Assembly (NCBI GenBank): GCA_003551945.1 | Contig: PUNZ01000200.1 | Span: 1-34,315 of the forward strand | Length of the DNA: 34,315 nt | From: Halovenus sp. | Lineage (GTDB): Archaea; Halobacteriota; Halobacteria; Halobacteriales; Haloarculaceae | Reading direction: 5' to 3' | Shown: one piece after another, positions 8,491 to 15,227 of the stretch | How the letters are laid out: each line of letters begins with the position of its first letter | Numbering within the stretch: the stretch's first letter is position 1 | The notes under the pieces: model-generated | Databases searched by the model: none | Told to the model about the DNA's origin: nothing | The model's input: only the letters and a program-made list of their open reading frames with translations | Position numbers and translations under genes: made by a program

Positions 8491-8862
8491 ATGTCATCAG
8501 AAACAATGAATGACGCCGAATCGACACAAGGTCCGGTGCAAGTTGTCCTTGAGGTAGCCGACCAGCAGTCGCTTCGGGACGTCCTCCAGTCGATTACAGC
8601 GCTTGACCAGCAGATACAGACAAAATCAATCTCGCAAGCGTCGCTCGCTGGGCAGGAAGTGACCGTTGAACTCGATATTCTCACCGAAAAGCAGCGTGAA
8701 ACGCTAGAATTGGCAATAAAGAAAGGCTATTACGAAAAACCACGTGCCGCCGACTTAACGACGCTTGCAGACGAACTTGAGATTTCAAAATCAGCAGTCT
8801 CTCAGCGTCTGCGAACCGCTGAGCGGAAGATAATCACGAACGCGCTTGCACGGTATTTGTAG
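8491..8862 (+). CDS. Short HTH_10 (bacterio-opsin activator type) regulator lacking a Cys domain
   Basis: 123 residues. The C-terminal HTH_10 domain (about 65-120) includes QRETLELAIKKGYYEKPR and ISKSAVSQRLRTAERK, typical of bacterio-opsin-activator-type DNA-binding domains. The first ~60 residues resemble the small alpha/beta region that precedes the HTH in the neighbouring convergent regulator. The cysteine-rich N-terminal part of that neighbour is absent, so it matches only the C-terminal half. The two HTHs are clearly paralogous. It may be a partner, competitor or separately tuned regulator for the same sites. The stop codons of the two genes are about 11 nt apart. Confidence 0.8.
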   Translation: MSSETMNDAESTQGPVQVVLEVADQQSLRDVLQSITALDQQIQTKSISQASLAGQEVTVELDILTEKQRETLELAIKKGYYEKPRAADLTTLADELEISKSAVSQRLRTAERKIITNALARYL

Positions 8863-8873
8863 TTGAGTAACAC

Positions 8874-9536
8874 TCAGTCAGCAAGAAACGCCTGTACAAG
8901 CTTCGTCTCTGCGGCGTTGAGTCGTTGTGACGCAGCAGATTCTGAAATATCGAGTTCAGTAGCGATGGTTCCAAGGTCGGCCCCCCGAGGTTTTTCATAG
9001 TAACCCAAGGAAGCAGCAAGTTCCAGTGCCTCTTGTTGTTTGTCCGTGATTGTCCCCGTTTCAATCTCGGTTATGTGGGTGGTAGTCTCACCTTGTACCA
9101 ATCGCTCGACAGAAACGGTGGCCTCAACGGCGTTGAGTTCGCTGACGATTGACCGAAGTTCATCTCGGGATTGAACGGTGACGGTCATGACCACCGAATC
9201 ACCGCTAACCGCGTTGATTTCGGTGATACAGTCGTGGTGTTCGAACACCGGACAGATACAACGTGCGGTCACCGAGGATTTGATGTATCGTTGCTCCGCT
9301 TCTGAATCGGAGCCAAACGTGACCTGTGCATGGCACTCACCGGAGGTGGAGCGACAGTCGTCCTCTTCGCATCCGTTCGTTCGCTGGGATTTGAGATTCC
9401 GTGTGAGGTTCGTGATGGGTTGGTTCGTACGAATAACTGGACAGCCGGAGCCGACGTGTGGCGTGATGGACAATCGCGCCTTGAGTGGACCCACCGTGGA
9501 GCCAGTATCGCTGGGGGAGTGTGCTGACTGCGACAT
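8874..9536 (-). CDS. NarO/DmsR-like anaerobic regulator (Cys-rich, HTH_10)
   Basis: 220 residues. The N-terminal half has seven cysteines (32, 56, 61, 68, 93, 95, 103). Cys93-x-Cys95-x7-Cys103, with an upstream Cys, reproduces the CxnCxCx7C pattern described for NarO of Haloferax, which activates denitrification and DMSO-respiration genes under low oxygen. The Cys may bind an iron-sulfur cluster or another oxygen-responsive cofactor. The HTH_10 domain is at about 165-220 (QQEALELAASLGYYEKPR, then ISESAASQRLNAAE). A TATA box 28 bp upstream of the ATG predicts a leaderless mRNA. It lies between the FeS/NrfD operon and the ccm genes, the likely targets (inference). Confidence 0.82.
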   Translation of the reverse strand: MSQSAHSPSDTGSTVGPLKARLSITPHVGSGCPVIRTNQPITNLTRNLKSQRTNGCEEDDCRSTSGECHAQVTFGSDSEAEQRYIKSSVTARCICPVFEHHDCITEINAVSGDSVVMTVTVQSRDELRSIVSELNAVEATVSVERLVQGETTTHITEIETGTITDKQQEALELAASLGYYEKPRGADLGTIATELDISESAASQRLNAAETKLVQAFLAD

Positions 9537-9560
9537 AAGTTACTATTCATAATCAAGCCC

Positions 9561-9584
9561 TATAAAAGAGGGCGTGAATGTTCA
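9561..9584 (-). promoter_or_regulatory. Leaderless promoter of the NarO-like gene with GGGCGTGAA element
   Basis: TATAAAAG at 9561-9568 is centred 28 bp from the start at 9536. Next to it, upstream for transcription, is GGGCGTGAATGTTCA (9570-9584), which contains the palindrome TGAA-TG-TTCA. The same GGGCGTGAA occurs upstream of the FeS operon, suggesting self-regulation and shared control. Confidence 0.5.
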
Positions 9585-9678
9585 ACATGTGGAAAAACCG
9601 GTACAGTTTAATAGTGTGAATTGTTGTCACGCCGCAAGAAGACAGTGGCGGTGAGCTGAATCACCGAAGCAGGACCGC

Positions 9679-9822
9679 TTATTCCTCGAAAGCCTCCTCT
9701 TCTCCAGCGGTCAGGTCAGCGACTTGCTGTTCCAGTGTCCGTAGTTTGCTACGGAGATAGAAGACATACACCACGAGTGCAAGGAAAATCGAACCGTACC
9801 CAACCAGGAGCAGATAATCCAT
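9679..9822 (-). CDS. ccmD: CcmD-like small haem-exporter subunit
   Basis: 47 residues, found by reading the gap after ccmC. The N-terminal transmembrane helix (MDYLLLVGYGSIFLALVVYVF..., about 3-22) is followed by a positively charged RSKLRTLEQ helix and an acidic tail. This is the CcmD layout: one helix, then a cytoplasmic coiled segment. It starts five bases after the ccmC stop, and the end of ccmC supplies a strong Shine-Dalgarno (GGAGGTGA). CcmD helps release haem-loaded CcmE from the CcmABC complex. Sequence conservation of CcmD is low, so the call rests on size, topology and position. Confidence 0.8.
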   Translation of the reverse strand: MDYLLLVGYGSIFLALVVYVFYLRSKLRTLEQQVADLTAGEEEAFEE

Positions 9823-9827
9823 ATGAA

Positions 9828-10574
9828 CTAGTCACCTCCCGTTGGTTTTTGTGTTTCCATTCGCCGCCGGTTTTTCAGCCGACTGAGCGTGTGGTCGAGT
9901 TCCTGCAGTCGAATACGGCTGCCAAGCAAAAACAGGTAGACACCAAGGATGGCAAGTGTCGAAATCAGCAACACTTCGCCGGTGATGGCGGCTTCTGCAT
10001 CAGGGTTGCCAATGGATGGGGAATGCAGGCTGACAGTCCACAGCCGTGTTGAAGCATATGAAATTGGCACGGTAATAAAGCCCACAATGCCGTAAACCGA
10101 GGCAAGTCTGGAGACCCGGTCAGTGCTTCCGGCACCTGAGTAAATGATAAGATAGCCAGCGTAAACGAACCAGACGAAGAGAAACGTCACCAGACGAATA
10201 TCCGACCAGTCCCACCACGTGTTCCAGATGATTCGTCCCCAGACGCTCCCGGTTATGAGCGTCAACGTTGCGAAGATAAATCCAAGCTCAGCAGAGCCGT
10301 AGGCCAGACGTTCCCAAAATCGCGTGGATGTGAGGAGATAGAGCACACAGCCAAGGAAGGTAACCGTCAGTGCCAATCCACCGACAATGGCGAGCGGGAC
10401 ATGCCAGTAGGCAATGAGGTTAATCGGATGGGCAATCCCGTACATATCGTCGGAGGCAACACCGAAGATGAGACCAATCGAGAGCAACCCAGTCACGAGC
10501 GTAAATGCACCAAGCACCCGGTTGTGAAAGAGGAGTTTGATGCCCGAAATAACTCGACGTTCGTAAGCGCGCAT
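9828..10574 (-). CDS. ccmC: CcmC-type haem-handling membrane protein
   Basis: 248 residues, six predicted helices. It carries the tryptophan-rich WWD signature between helices (RIIWNTWWDWSDIRLV, about 123-138) that binds haem in CcmC/CcmF/CcsA proteins. CcmC presents haem to CcmE at the outer face of the membrane during System I cytochrome c maturation. A TATA box 27-28 bp before the ATG indicates a leaderless mRNA, and ccmD follows directly. Although ccmC starts the ccm series here, ccmA/B/E/F lie 5-10 kb away on both strands rather than in one operon. Confidence 0.92.
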   Translation of the reverse strand: MRAYERRVISGIKLLFHNRVLGAFTLVTGLLSIGLIFGVASDDMYGIAHPINLIAYWHVPLAIVGGLALTVTFLGCVLYLLTSTRFWERLAYGSAELGFIFATLTLITGSVWGRIIWNTWWDWSDIRLVTFLFVWFVYAGYLIIYSGAGSTDRVSRLASVYGIVGFITVPISYASTRLWTVSLHSPSIGNPDAEAAITGEVLLISTLAILGVYLFLLGSRIRLQELDHTLSRLKNRRRMETQKPTGGD

Positions 10575-10596
10575 GTCTCGTAGTTCTCTTCTAGCA

Positions 10597-10612
10597 AGAT
10601 AAAAGGGTGTCT
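10597..10612 (-). promoter_or_regulatory. Leaderless promoter of ccmCD
   Basis: ATAAAA centred near 10601.5 lies 27-28 bp from the ATG at 10574. The flanking GGGTGT on the plus strand (10605-10610) resembles the G-rich blocks beside other cluster promoters. Confidence 0.5.
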
Positions 10613-10643
10613 GCTTTTTTCAGAGGACCGGAGCACGTCTTCC

Positions 10644-11252
10644 TCAGAGGAACTCGACTTCCCATTCACCAGCGGCTTCGACGGCCACCCATCCGACTCC
10701 CTCGTGTTCAAACGTCGTCTCCGTATCGACGCTGCCGAGGTCGGTGAACAACAGCGTTCGAGAGCTAATATCCTGTGGATAAATCCAGACGTTGAAATCA
10801 CCGCTTCCCTCGTGGACACCAGTTGCATCGTATTCGCCTTCAAACTTGTACGGACCAAAGACCCGAGGTCGTGTATCCGACAGAGAATCTGGTACTGCCT
10901 CACCATAGTCTTCCCGTGGCTGTGTGATGTCAACTTCCCACGGTCCGTCTGCATCGACTTCAAGGCTGTACGTGCCGGCTTCGAGTAGGGACGGCGATTC
11001 ACCGTGGTACTCCCCAACATGCATCGCAAATGCGTGGCTTGACCCGGCCTCAGAGACGAGCATTACCTTGAATCCACGCCGGCCCTCGTGTGTTGATTCA
11101 AGCACAGTTAGTCCTTCTTCAATGTCGATACCGTCCTCAACGTGGTCACCAGTCCCAGAAAAGGAGGTCTCAACCGGCGTCTCATTATCATCTCCGAGAC
11201 AACCAGCGAGAAGTGGCATGCAGAGTCCGGCTAGATAGGCGCGCCGTCGCAT
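10644..11252 (-). CDS. Secreted lipoprotein of unknown function
   Basis: 202 residues. The N-terminus is arginine-rich (MRRR) with a short hydrophobic stretch and a lipobox LLAGC (lipid Cys18), followed by an acidic linker. The remainder looks like beta-rich extracellular sequence with a repeated element: about 30-115 and 115-202 both contain a GxHxE/VHEGSGDF-like region and a strand ending in W-V/E-V-E/D (GPWEVDIT; GEWEVEFL). It may be two copies of one beta domain. No family is recognised. A TATA box 27-28 bp upstream suggests a leaderless transcript. Its position next to ccmC does not by itself give a role. Confidence 0.8.
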   Translation of the reverse strand: MRRRAYLAGLCMPLLAGCLGDDNETPVETSFSGTGDHVEDGIDIEEGLTVLESTHEGRRGFKVMLVSEAGSSHAFAMHVGEYHGESPSLLEAGTYSLEVDADGPWEVDITQPREDYGEAVPDSLSDTRPRVFGPYKFEGEYDATGVHEGSGDFNVWIYPQDISSRTLLFTDLGSVDTETTFEHEGVGWVAVEAAGEWEVEFL

Positions 11253-11274
11253 ACAACCCCGTCAGGAATCCAGC

Positions 11275-11283
11275 AATTTATAC
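11275..11283 (-). promoter_or_regulatory. TATA box of the lipoprotein gene
   Basis: AATTTATAC centred near 11279.5, 27-28 bp upstream of the start at 11252, which implies a leaderless transcript. Confidence 0.45.
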
Positions 11284-11379
11284 TGTCGGTTTGGGGACCT
11301 TAATAGTGCGGTGATTGATACGGTGAGAAAGATAGAGCGGTTCGACAGTATCATACCCTATCCTCCGTAGTGTCGAGAT

Positions 11380-11805
11380 ATGTTCGGCTCCGAATATGTA
11401 CTCATTCGTTCGATACACGTCCTCGGAGCCGGGTTGCTGTTTGGCAGTAGTGCGCTCGTATGGCTGTTGTTCTTGAGTGACCGAACCGTTTCAGTGCGGC
11501 TGCTCACCCAGTTTGAAATACTGTTCTGGCCGGTTTTCGCGCTGGTGGTATTCACCGGCATGGGGAATATTGTCGGGTTTGGTGTGGCACCACCAGAGAC
11601 CGATGCAGGCATCGCGTTTACTGTCAAACTCACCCTCTTACTCGTGATTGTCTGTAGCTCTGTCATCCGTTCAGTGTTGGTCAGGCAAAGAGCAGACACC
11701 GACCGAAGCCGTGTGGGTGGGTCAGGACTGCGACGATTGTATGCCGCGACTGGCTGGCTCCTTGCCATGGTCGTCCTCCTTGCAGGGGTGGTTACCTATG
11801 GATGA
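11380..11805 (+). CDS. Four-helix membrane protein, CopD/DUF2269-like
   Basis: 141 residues, almost entirely four transmembrane helices: about 7-30, 43-66, 78-98 and 118-140. The first helix carries a His (RSIHVLGAGLLFGSSALVWLL), as in CopD-domain and related copper- or haem-associated membrane proteins. The protein is too short for full CopD. It overlaps the next gene by eight bases, so the two probably work together. A weak TATA-like AGTATCATA 28 bp upstream would give a leaderless mRNA. The CopD-like call is from topology and the helix-1 His only. Confidence 0.6.
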   Translation: MFGSEYVLIRSIHVLGAGLLFGSSALVWLLFLSDRTVSVRLLTQFEILFWPVFALVVFTGMGNIVGFGVAPPETDAGIAFTVKLTLLLVIVCSSVIRSVLVRQRADTDRSRVGGSGLRRLYAATGWLLAMVVLLAGVVTYG

Positions 11806-12319
11806 ATCCAGGACGACTTCGTCCCCTCCCCACGAAGGGCTATCTGACCAATCCAACACATCGCTCACAATGGGACGGGTGTTGGAGATTGTGACCGTCG
11901 GGACAGCAGTTGCCGTAGGGGTGACGATTGGACTTATCCTCATCCTTCATCTGACCGATGACTTGCGCGCGGTGGCTGTCGAAATCGGGACGTTTCCTGC
12001 ATCACTTCTGTTTGGTTATCTGTGGCTGTTGACGCTGGTTGGAGCGAGTCAGCTCACGCTTGAAGCCGCCGCCAAAGAGGGTGCGTACAGAACCCAGTTC
12101 GAAAACGGTGCGATTGCAGGTATCGGCATCTCGCTGGTCTATCTCACCGTCGTGTTCATTATCGGATTCGTCGCATCGGGTCCTGCAGCGTTAGACCCAG
12201 CTAACCATTCGGTGTTTCTCGTTGTCGGCGCGGGAGTTGTCGTGGGTGCGCTTGCCGGGCTGTTCGTGGTCGCGTTCGTCCTAGCTGTGAGTCAGTACAC
12301 CAGACAGCGGGAGTACTGA
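11798..12319 (+). CDS. Multi-helix membrane protein of unknown function
   Basis: 173 residues from the ATG at 11798, which overlaps the end of the preceding gene (coupled translation). The longer open frame to 11648 overlaps that gene throughout and is rejected. After a polar N-terminus (about 25 residues, Ser/Thr-rich) four hydrophobic helices follow (about 30-50, 58-80, 100-125, 138-162). No family is recognised. The overlap with the CopD-like gene and the position among ccm genes and a dihaem peroxidase suggest a membrane role in haem, copper or electron transfer. ATG at 11870 is an alternative start. Confidence 0.65.
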   Translation: MDESRTTSSPPHEGLSDQSNTSLTMGRVLEIVTVGTAVAVGVTIGLILILHLTDDLRAVAVEIGTFPASLLFGYLWLLTLVGASQLTLEAAAKEGAYRTQFENGAIAGIGISLVYLTVVFIIGFVASGPAALDPANHSVFLVVGAGVVVGALAGLFVVAFVLAVSQYTRQREY

Positions 12320-12343
12320 AAGAAGTCGTCCTAGCTGTGTTTC

Positions 12344-13087
12344 TCAGGCGTCTGCCGTGTCATCAGGGAGGTCAATCGAGACCGGTTCGTCGTGGTCTGA
12401 GATAGTCGTCTCGGTTGTCACGAGCGCGGGTTCACCACCCTGTGAAATCATTGCACGGATGTCGATTGCATGGAGCTGTTCAGTGTCAGGGTCGACGAAC
12501 ACAACGTACTGGAGCTCCTCCACCTCTAGCGGGATATGCGCGTCATCATCGAAGCCAAAGAGTTCAGCGGCAGCCGATTCGGAGATGTTTGCTTCGAACG
12601 CTTCAGTTTCGATGCCATTTATCGTCTCAGTCCCGACAGTCTCGAACGAGGTTTCCTCAAGCGTGTCCGTGATATTACCCAGCGGGTCAAATTCGCTCCA
12701 CACATCGTCGGTAGCAGTCATCTGCTCCCACTCATCATCCGTATGGAGATATTCATTTCCATCGACAAGATATCGCTCAGTGGTTTCTTCGGTGTCAATG
12801 CCAAGCGTCGTTTCGGTCGTCTCACGCACCACTGCCTCGTTTGCCTCCCGGTCAACAGCACCGATCAGTGTCACTGTATCGTTTGCCCCCTCCGACTGCA
12901 TCGTCTGCGTCGATTCGTAGGCGTAACTATCGAGTGATCCGGTGTTTTCGTTGACGTTCTCCGGGTCGACCTCACCGGTGTCGGCCCCCAACAACAGGAA
13001 GCTGACGACAGCCAACCCAGCGAGCACAACAACAGCAGCGATGATCAACAATCCCTGCCGTTGTGGTAGAACGTGTGTTCGACTCAC
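12344..13087 (-). CDS. Membrane-anchored extracellular protein, possibly LolA/LppX-fold
   Basis: 247 residues with a GTG start. An N-terminal signal-anchor (about 11-34, IIAAVVVLAGLAVVSFLLLGA) is followed by a very acidic exported domain. The pattern 'SYAYESTQTM... DRYLVDGNEYLHTDDEWEQ' resembles haloarchaeal membrane-anchored proteins with a LolA/LppX-like half-barrel; this is a guess from strand pattern. The GTG is supported by TTAAAA centred 27-28 bp upstream, giving a leaderless GTG-starting mRNA. It is divergent from the cytochrome c peroxidase gene across 267 bp. No function can be assigned. Confidence 0.7.
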   Translation of the reverse strand: MSRTHVLPQRQGLLIIAAVVVLAGLAVVSFLLLGADTGEVDPENVNENTGSLDSYAYESTQTMQSEGANDTVTLIGAVDREANEAVVRETTETTLGIDTEETTERYLVDGNEYLHTDDEWEQMTATDDVWSEFDPLGNITDTLEETSFETVGTETINGIETEAFEANISESAAAELFGFDDDAHIPLEVEELQYVVFVDPDTEQLHAIDIRAMISQGGEPALVTTETTISDHDEPVSIDLPDDTADA

Positions 13088-13110
13088 AGGAGGCGGTAGG
13101 TGAACGCAGC

Positions 13111-13118
13111 GTTAAAAC
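13111..13118 (-). promoter_or_regulatory. TATA box for a leaderless GTG-start gene
   Basis: GTTAAAAC on the plus strand, centred near 13114.5, is 27-28 bp upstream of the GTG at 13087. It supports both the start choice and a leaderless mRNA. Confidence 0.45.
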
Positions 13119-13243
13119 CTTCGTCTCATTTTTGCAATCCGAAAATGACTACCAAGACCTACCGACCGCCATATGTGTTGAACAGACAACCAACATGAAA
13201 TAAAAACAGCATAAACTAACACATACAGATATTGACATTCATT

Positions 13244-13260
13244 CGCGATACACCGCGATA
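13244..13260. repeat. CGCGATA direct repeat upstream of the peroxidase gene
   Basis: CGCGATA occurs at 13244-13250 and 13254-13260, spaced ten bases (one helical turn). Its arms also form TCGCG/CGCGA. It lies about 65-85 bp upstream of the cytochrome c peroxidase TATA box. The rest of the 13088-13324 gap shows no gene. Confidence 0.35.
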
Positions 13261-13324
13261 TAACGGTTTTGCCGAACGCTACTGACAGAAAAGTCACTTA
13301 CAGTAGGTGGGAATTGGAGCAATG

Positions 13325-13333
13325 TTTTTATAA
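13325..13333 (+). promoter_or_regulatory. Leaderless promoter of the dihaem peroxidase
   Basis: TTTTTATAA at 13325-13333, about 26 bp from the ATG at 13355, so the transcript should begin at the start codon. Confidence 0.55.
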
Positions 13334-13354
13334 CCGGCACCATTGGTTGCGAAC

Positions 13355-14641
13355 ATGAATCGTGATGTAAAAATTGCACTTATCAGTCTGCTCGCATGTC
13401 TCGTGCTGATTGCAGCGGCAGGTGCTGTGTCAGCGACGGACGACGCAGTCACCCAAGAAGACAATGCGACAGACGAACTCCCGGTTGAGCCGATTGAAGA
13501 CCCGCATCCGGGATACGAAGCGCAGAACGTCGACGATGATACGGAGGAGCTGATAGAGCTTGGGAAGATGCTCTATTTCGACCCACGTATCTCTGAGACC
13601 GGAACTATTTCTTGCAACACCTGTCACAACGTGATGGAAGGCGGTGACGACAGCCGTGACATCGCCATGGGAGTCCACGGACTGACGGGGCCGGTTGCCT
13701 CACCAACAGTGTGGAACTCCGGATTCCACCACACTCAGTTCTGGGATGGTCGTGCTGACACCCTCGCAGAACAGGCAGAAGGACCAATCGTCGCTGACGT
13801 CGAGATGGGAATGCCTGACCACGAAGCAGCACTTGACCGCATCAGAGCCGTTGAAGGCTACACCGACCGCTTCGAAGATGTCTTTGGTGACGACGAAGTT
13901 GACCTTGAGCGCGTGACCGAAGCAATTGCTGCATACGAGCGCACGCTTATCACCGACAACAGTCCGTTCGACCAGTACGCACGTGGTGACGCTGATGCAA
14001 TGACCGACGAGCAGATCGCGGGAATGGAGACCTTCCAGGAAGTCGGCTGTCAGAGCTGTCACAGCGGTCCGATGTTCAGCGGCCAGTACGACAACCCAGA
14101 GTCCGGTGAGTTCCACGGCGACCGGAACCCAACCTACGAAGACAACGAACTCTGTCAGGAGTACATCGAGGACTGGGACCTGCAACAACACGATGGTCGC
14201 ATGGATGTGACCGGTGACGAAGCCGACCAGTACGTCTACAAAACACCAACGCTTCGTAACATCGAACACACTGCACCATACCTCCACACTGGACAGGGTG
14301 AAAACCTTGAGGAGACCATCCGCATGATGGCCGCCTGCCAGCTCGATACCGAAATCGATGACGAGGAAGTCGACGAAATTCATTCGTTCCTCACCGCACT
14401 GACCGGTGAGTACCCAGAGCAGACGATGCCACAGCTACCAAACCCAAGCGGTGAGTCGATGATTCCGATGGACGCAATGGATATCGACCTTGAGGACGCC
14501 ATCGGCGAGGAAGTCGATGAAGACGAAAACGGTGAGGACGACGGTATCGGCATGATGGCTGTGCTTGCCGGTATCCTTGCACTTGCACTTGTTGCGGCGC
14601 TTGCAACCATCGTCTACATGCGCCAGCAACAGACCGCGTAA
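13355..14641 (+). CDS. Dihaem cytochrome c peroxidase / MauG family, C-terminally anchored
   Basis: 428 residues from the ATG at 13355; a TTG at 13343 falls before the predicted transcription start. Two haem c sites are present: CNTCH at about 87-91 and CQSCH at about 232-236. They are typical of the bacterial dihaem cytochrome c peroxidase/MauG family, which reduces H2O2 to water with electrons from small redox carriers. The N-terminal signal sequence (about 5-27) is followed by an acidic linker. After the catalytic domain comes an acidic stretch and a C-terminal membrane helix (about 400-422), so the enzyme is tethered outside the cell. This is the only clear CxxCH protein in the window, hence the obvious substrate of the surrounding Ccm genes. 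Confidence 0.93.
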   Translation: MNRDVKIALISLLACLVLIAAAGAVSATDDAVTQEDNATDELPVEPIEDPHPGYEAQNVDDDTEELIELGKMLYFDPRISETGTISCNTCHNVMEGGDDSRDIAMGVHGLTGPVASPTVWNSGFHHTQFWDGRADTLAEQAEGPIVADVEMGMPDHEAALDRIRAVEGYTDRFEDVFGDDEVDLERVTEAIAAYERTLITDNSPFDQYARGDADAMTDEQIAGMETFQEVGCQSCHSGPMFSGQYDNPESGEFHGDRNPTYEDNELCQEYIEDWDLQQHDGRMDVTGDEADQYVYKTPTLRNIEHTAPYLHTGQGENLEETIRMMAACQLDTEIDDEEVDEIHSFLTALTGEYPEQTMPQLPNPSGESMIPMDAMDIDLEDAIGEEVDEDENGEDDGIGMMAVLAGILALALVAALATIVYMRQQQTA

Positions 14642-14661
14642 CGCAGAACCTATCACTCTGA

Positions 14662-14674
14662 TTTTGTTTTATTT
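14662..14674 (+). terminator. T-rich terminator after the peroxidase gene
   Basis: The stretch TTTTGTTTTATTT starts about 20 bases after the stop codon. Haloarchaeal transcripts commonly end at such oligo-T tracts. Confidence 0.5.
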
Positions 14675-14764
14675 CGCGGGCTAGTCAGCCGTGTCGTAGC
14701 CGTAATGCAAGCTTCTTAGAATGAGCGTAATGGCTTTACTTGGGCAGTAGGTAGATTGTCCCAG

Positions 14765-15226
14765 ATGACCCCGCGAAAACTACTTACAATTCTCGTTCTC
14801 GTCGGGGCGCTTGGCTTCGGATACTATTCGATGAACGCTGCACCGGTCATGAGCGACCAGGACTACACCTATCAGGGCGGCATCGAATGGCACGAGGACC
14901 CGGACGAAGCGCTCTCGGTGGCAGAACAGGAGGATAAGCCAGTGCTTGTCTATTACTGGACAACGTGGTGTACCTACTGTCAAGATTATGAGGATGACCA
15001 CTATCAAAACGAAGAAATTCAGGAGTTACTGGACGAGTATGTCCTGTTAGCTATTAATCTGGACGAACCCGGAGATGGCTCAAGCCTGGCGTCTGACCAC
15101 GATGCCCTCTATCCACCGATGCACGTCATCATCGACGATAATGAAGAGATTCTCGGTCAGCTAGGCGGATTCACTGAGGAAGACAGATTCAAAGAAGAGC
15201 TTGAGACGGGGTTGGCTACACACTAA
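14765..15226 (+). CDS. Membrane-anchored thioredoxin-like protein (CcmG/DsbE role)
   Basis: 153 residues from the ATG at 14765; the TTG at 14756 is less likely. An N-terminal signal-anchor (about 5-23) precedes a thioredoxin-fold domain with WCTYC (Cys69, Cys72) and the conserved cis-proline segment YPPMHVII (about 117-124). In System I, CcmG uses such a CxxC pair to keep apocytochrome cysteines reduced before haem attachment. The stop is one base from the ccmF start, so the two are one operon, which supports the CcmG role. It resembles the broader 'thioredoxin_7/DUF255-like' group more than classical CcmG in detail. Confidence 0.8.
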   Translation: MTPRKLLTILVLVGALGFGYYSMNAAPVMSDQDYTYQGGIEWHEDPDEALSVAEQEDKPVLVYYWTTWCTYCQDYEDDHYQNEEIQELLDEYVLLAINLDEPGDGSSLASDHDALYPPMHVIIDDNEEILGQLGGFTEEDRFKEELETGLATH

Positions 15227-15227
15227 T

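Noticed and set aside
11648..11797. N-terminal extension of the multi-helix membrane protein
   Set aside because: It lies wholly inside the CopD-like gene in another frame; the ATG at 11798 gives the normal coupled overlap.
12344..13087. Haem or copper protein role for the anchored acidic protein
   Set aside because: No Cys, few His and no metal motif; only its position suggests it.
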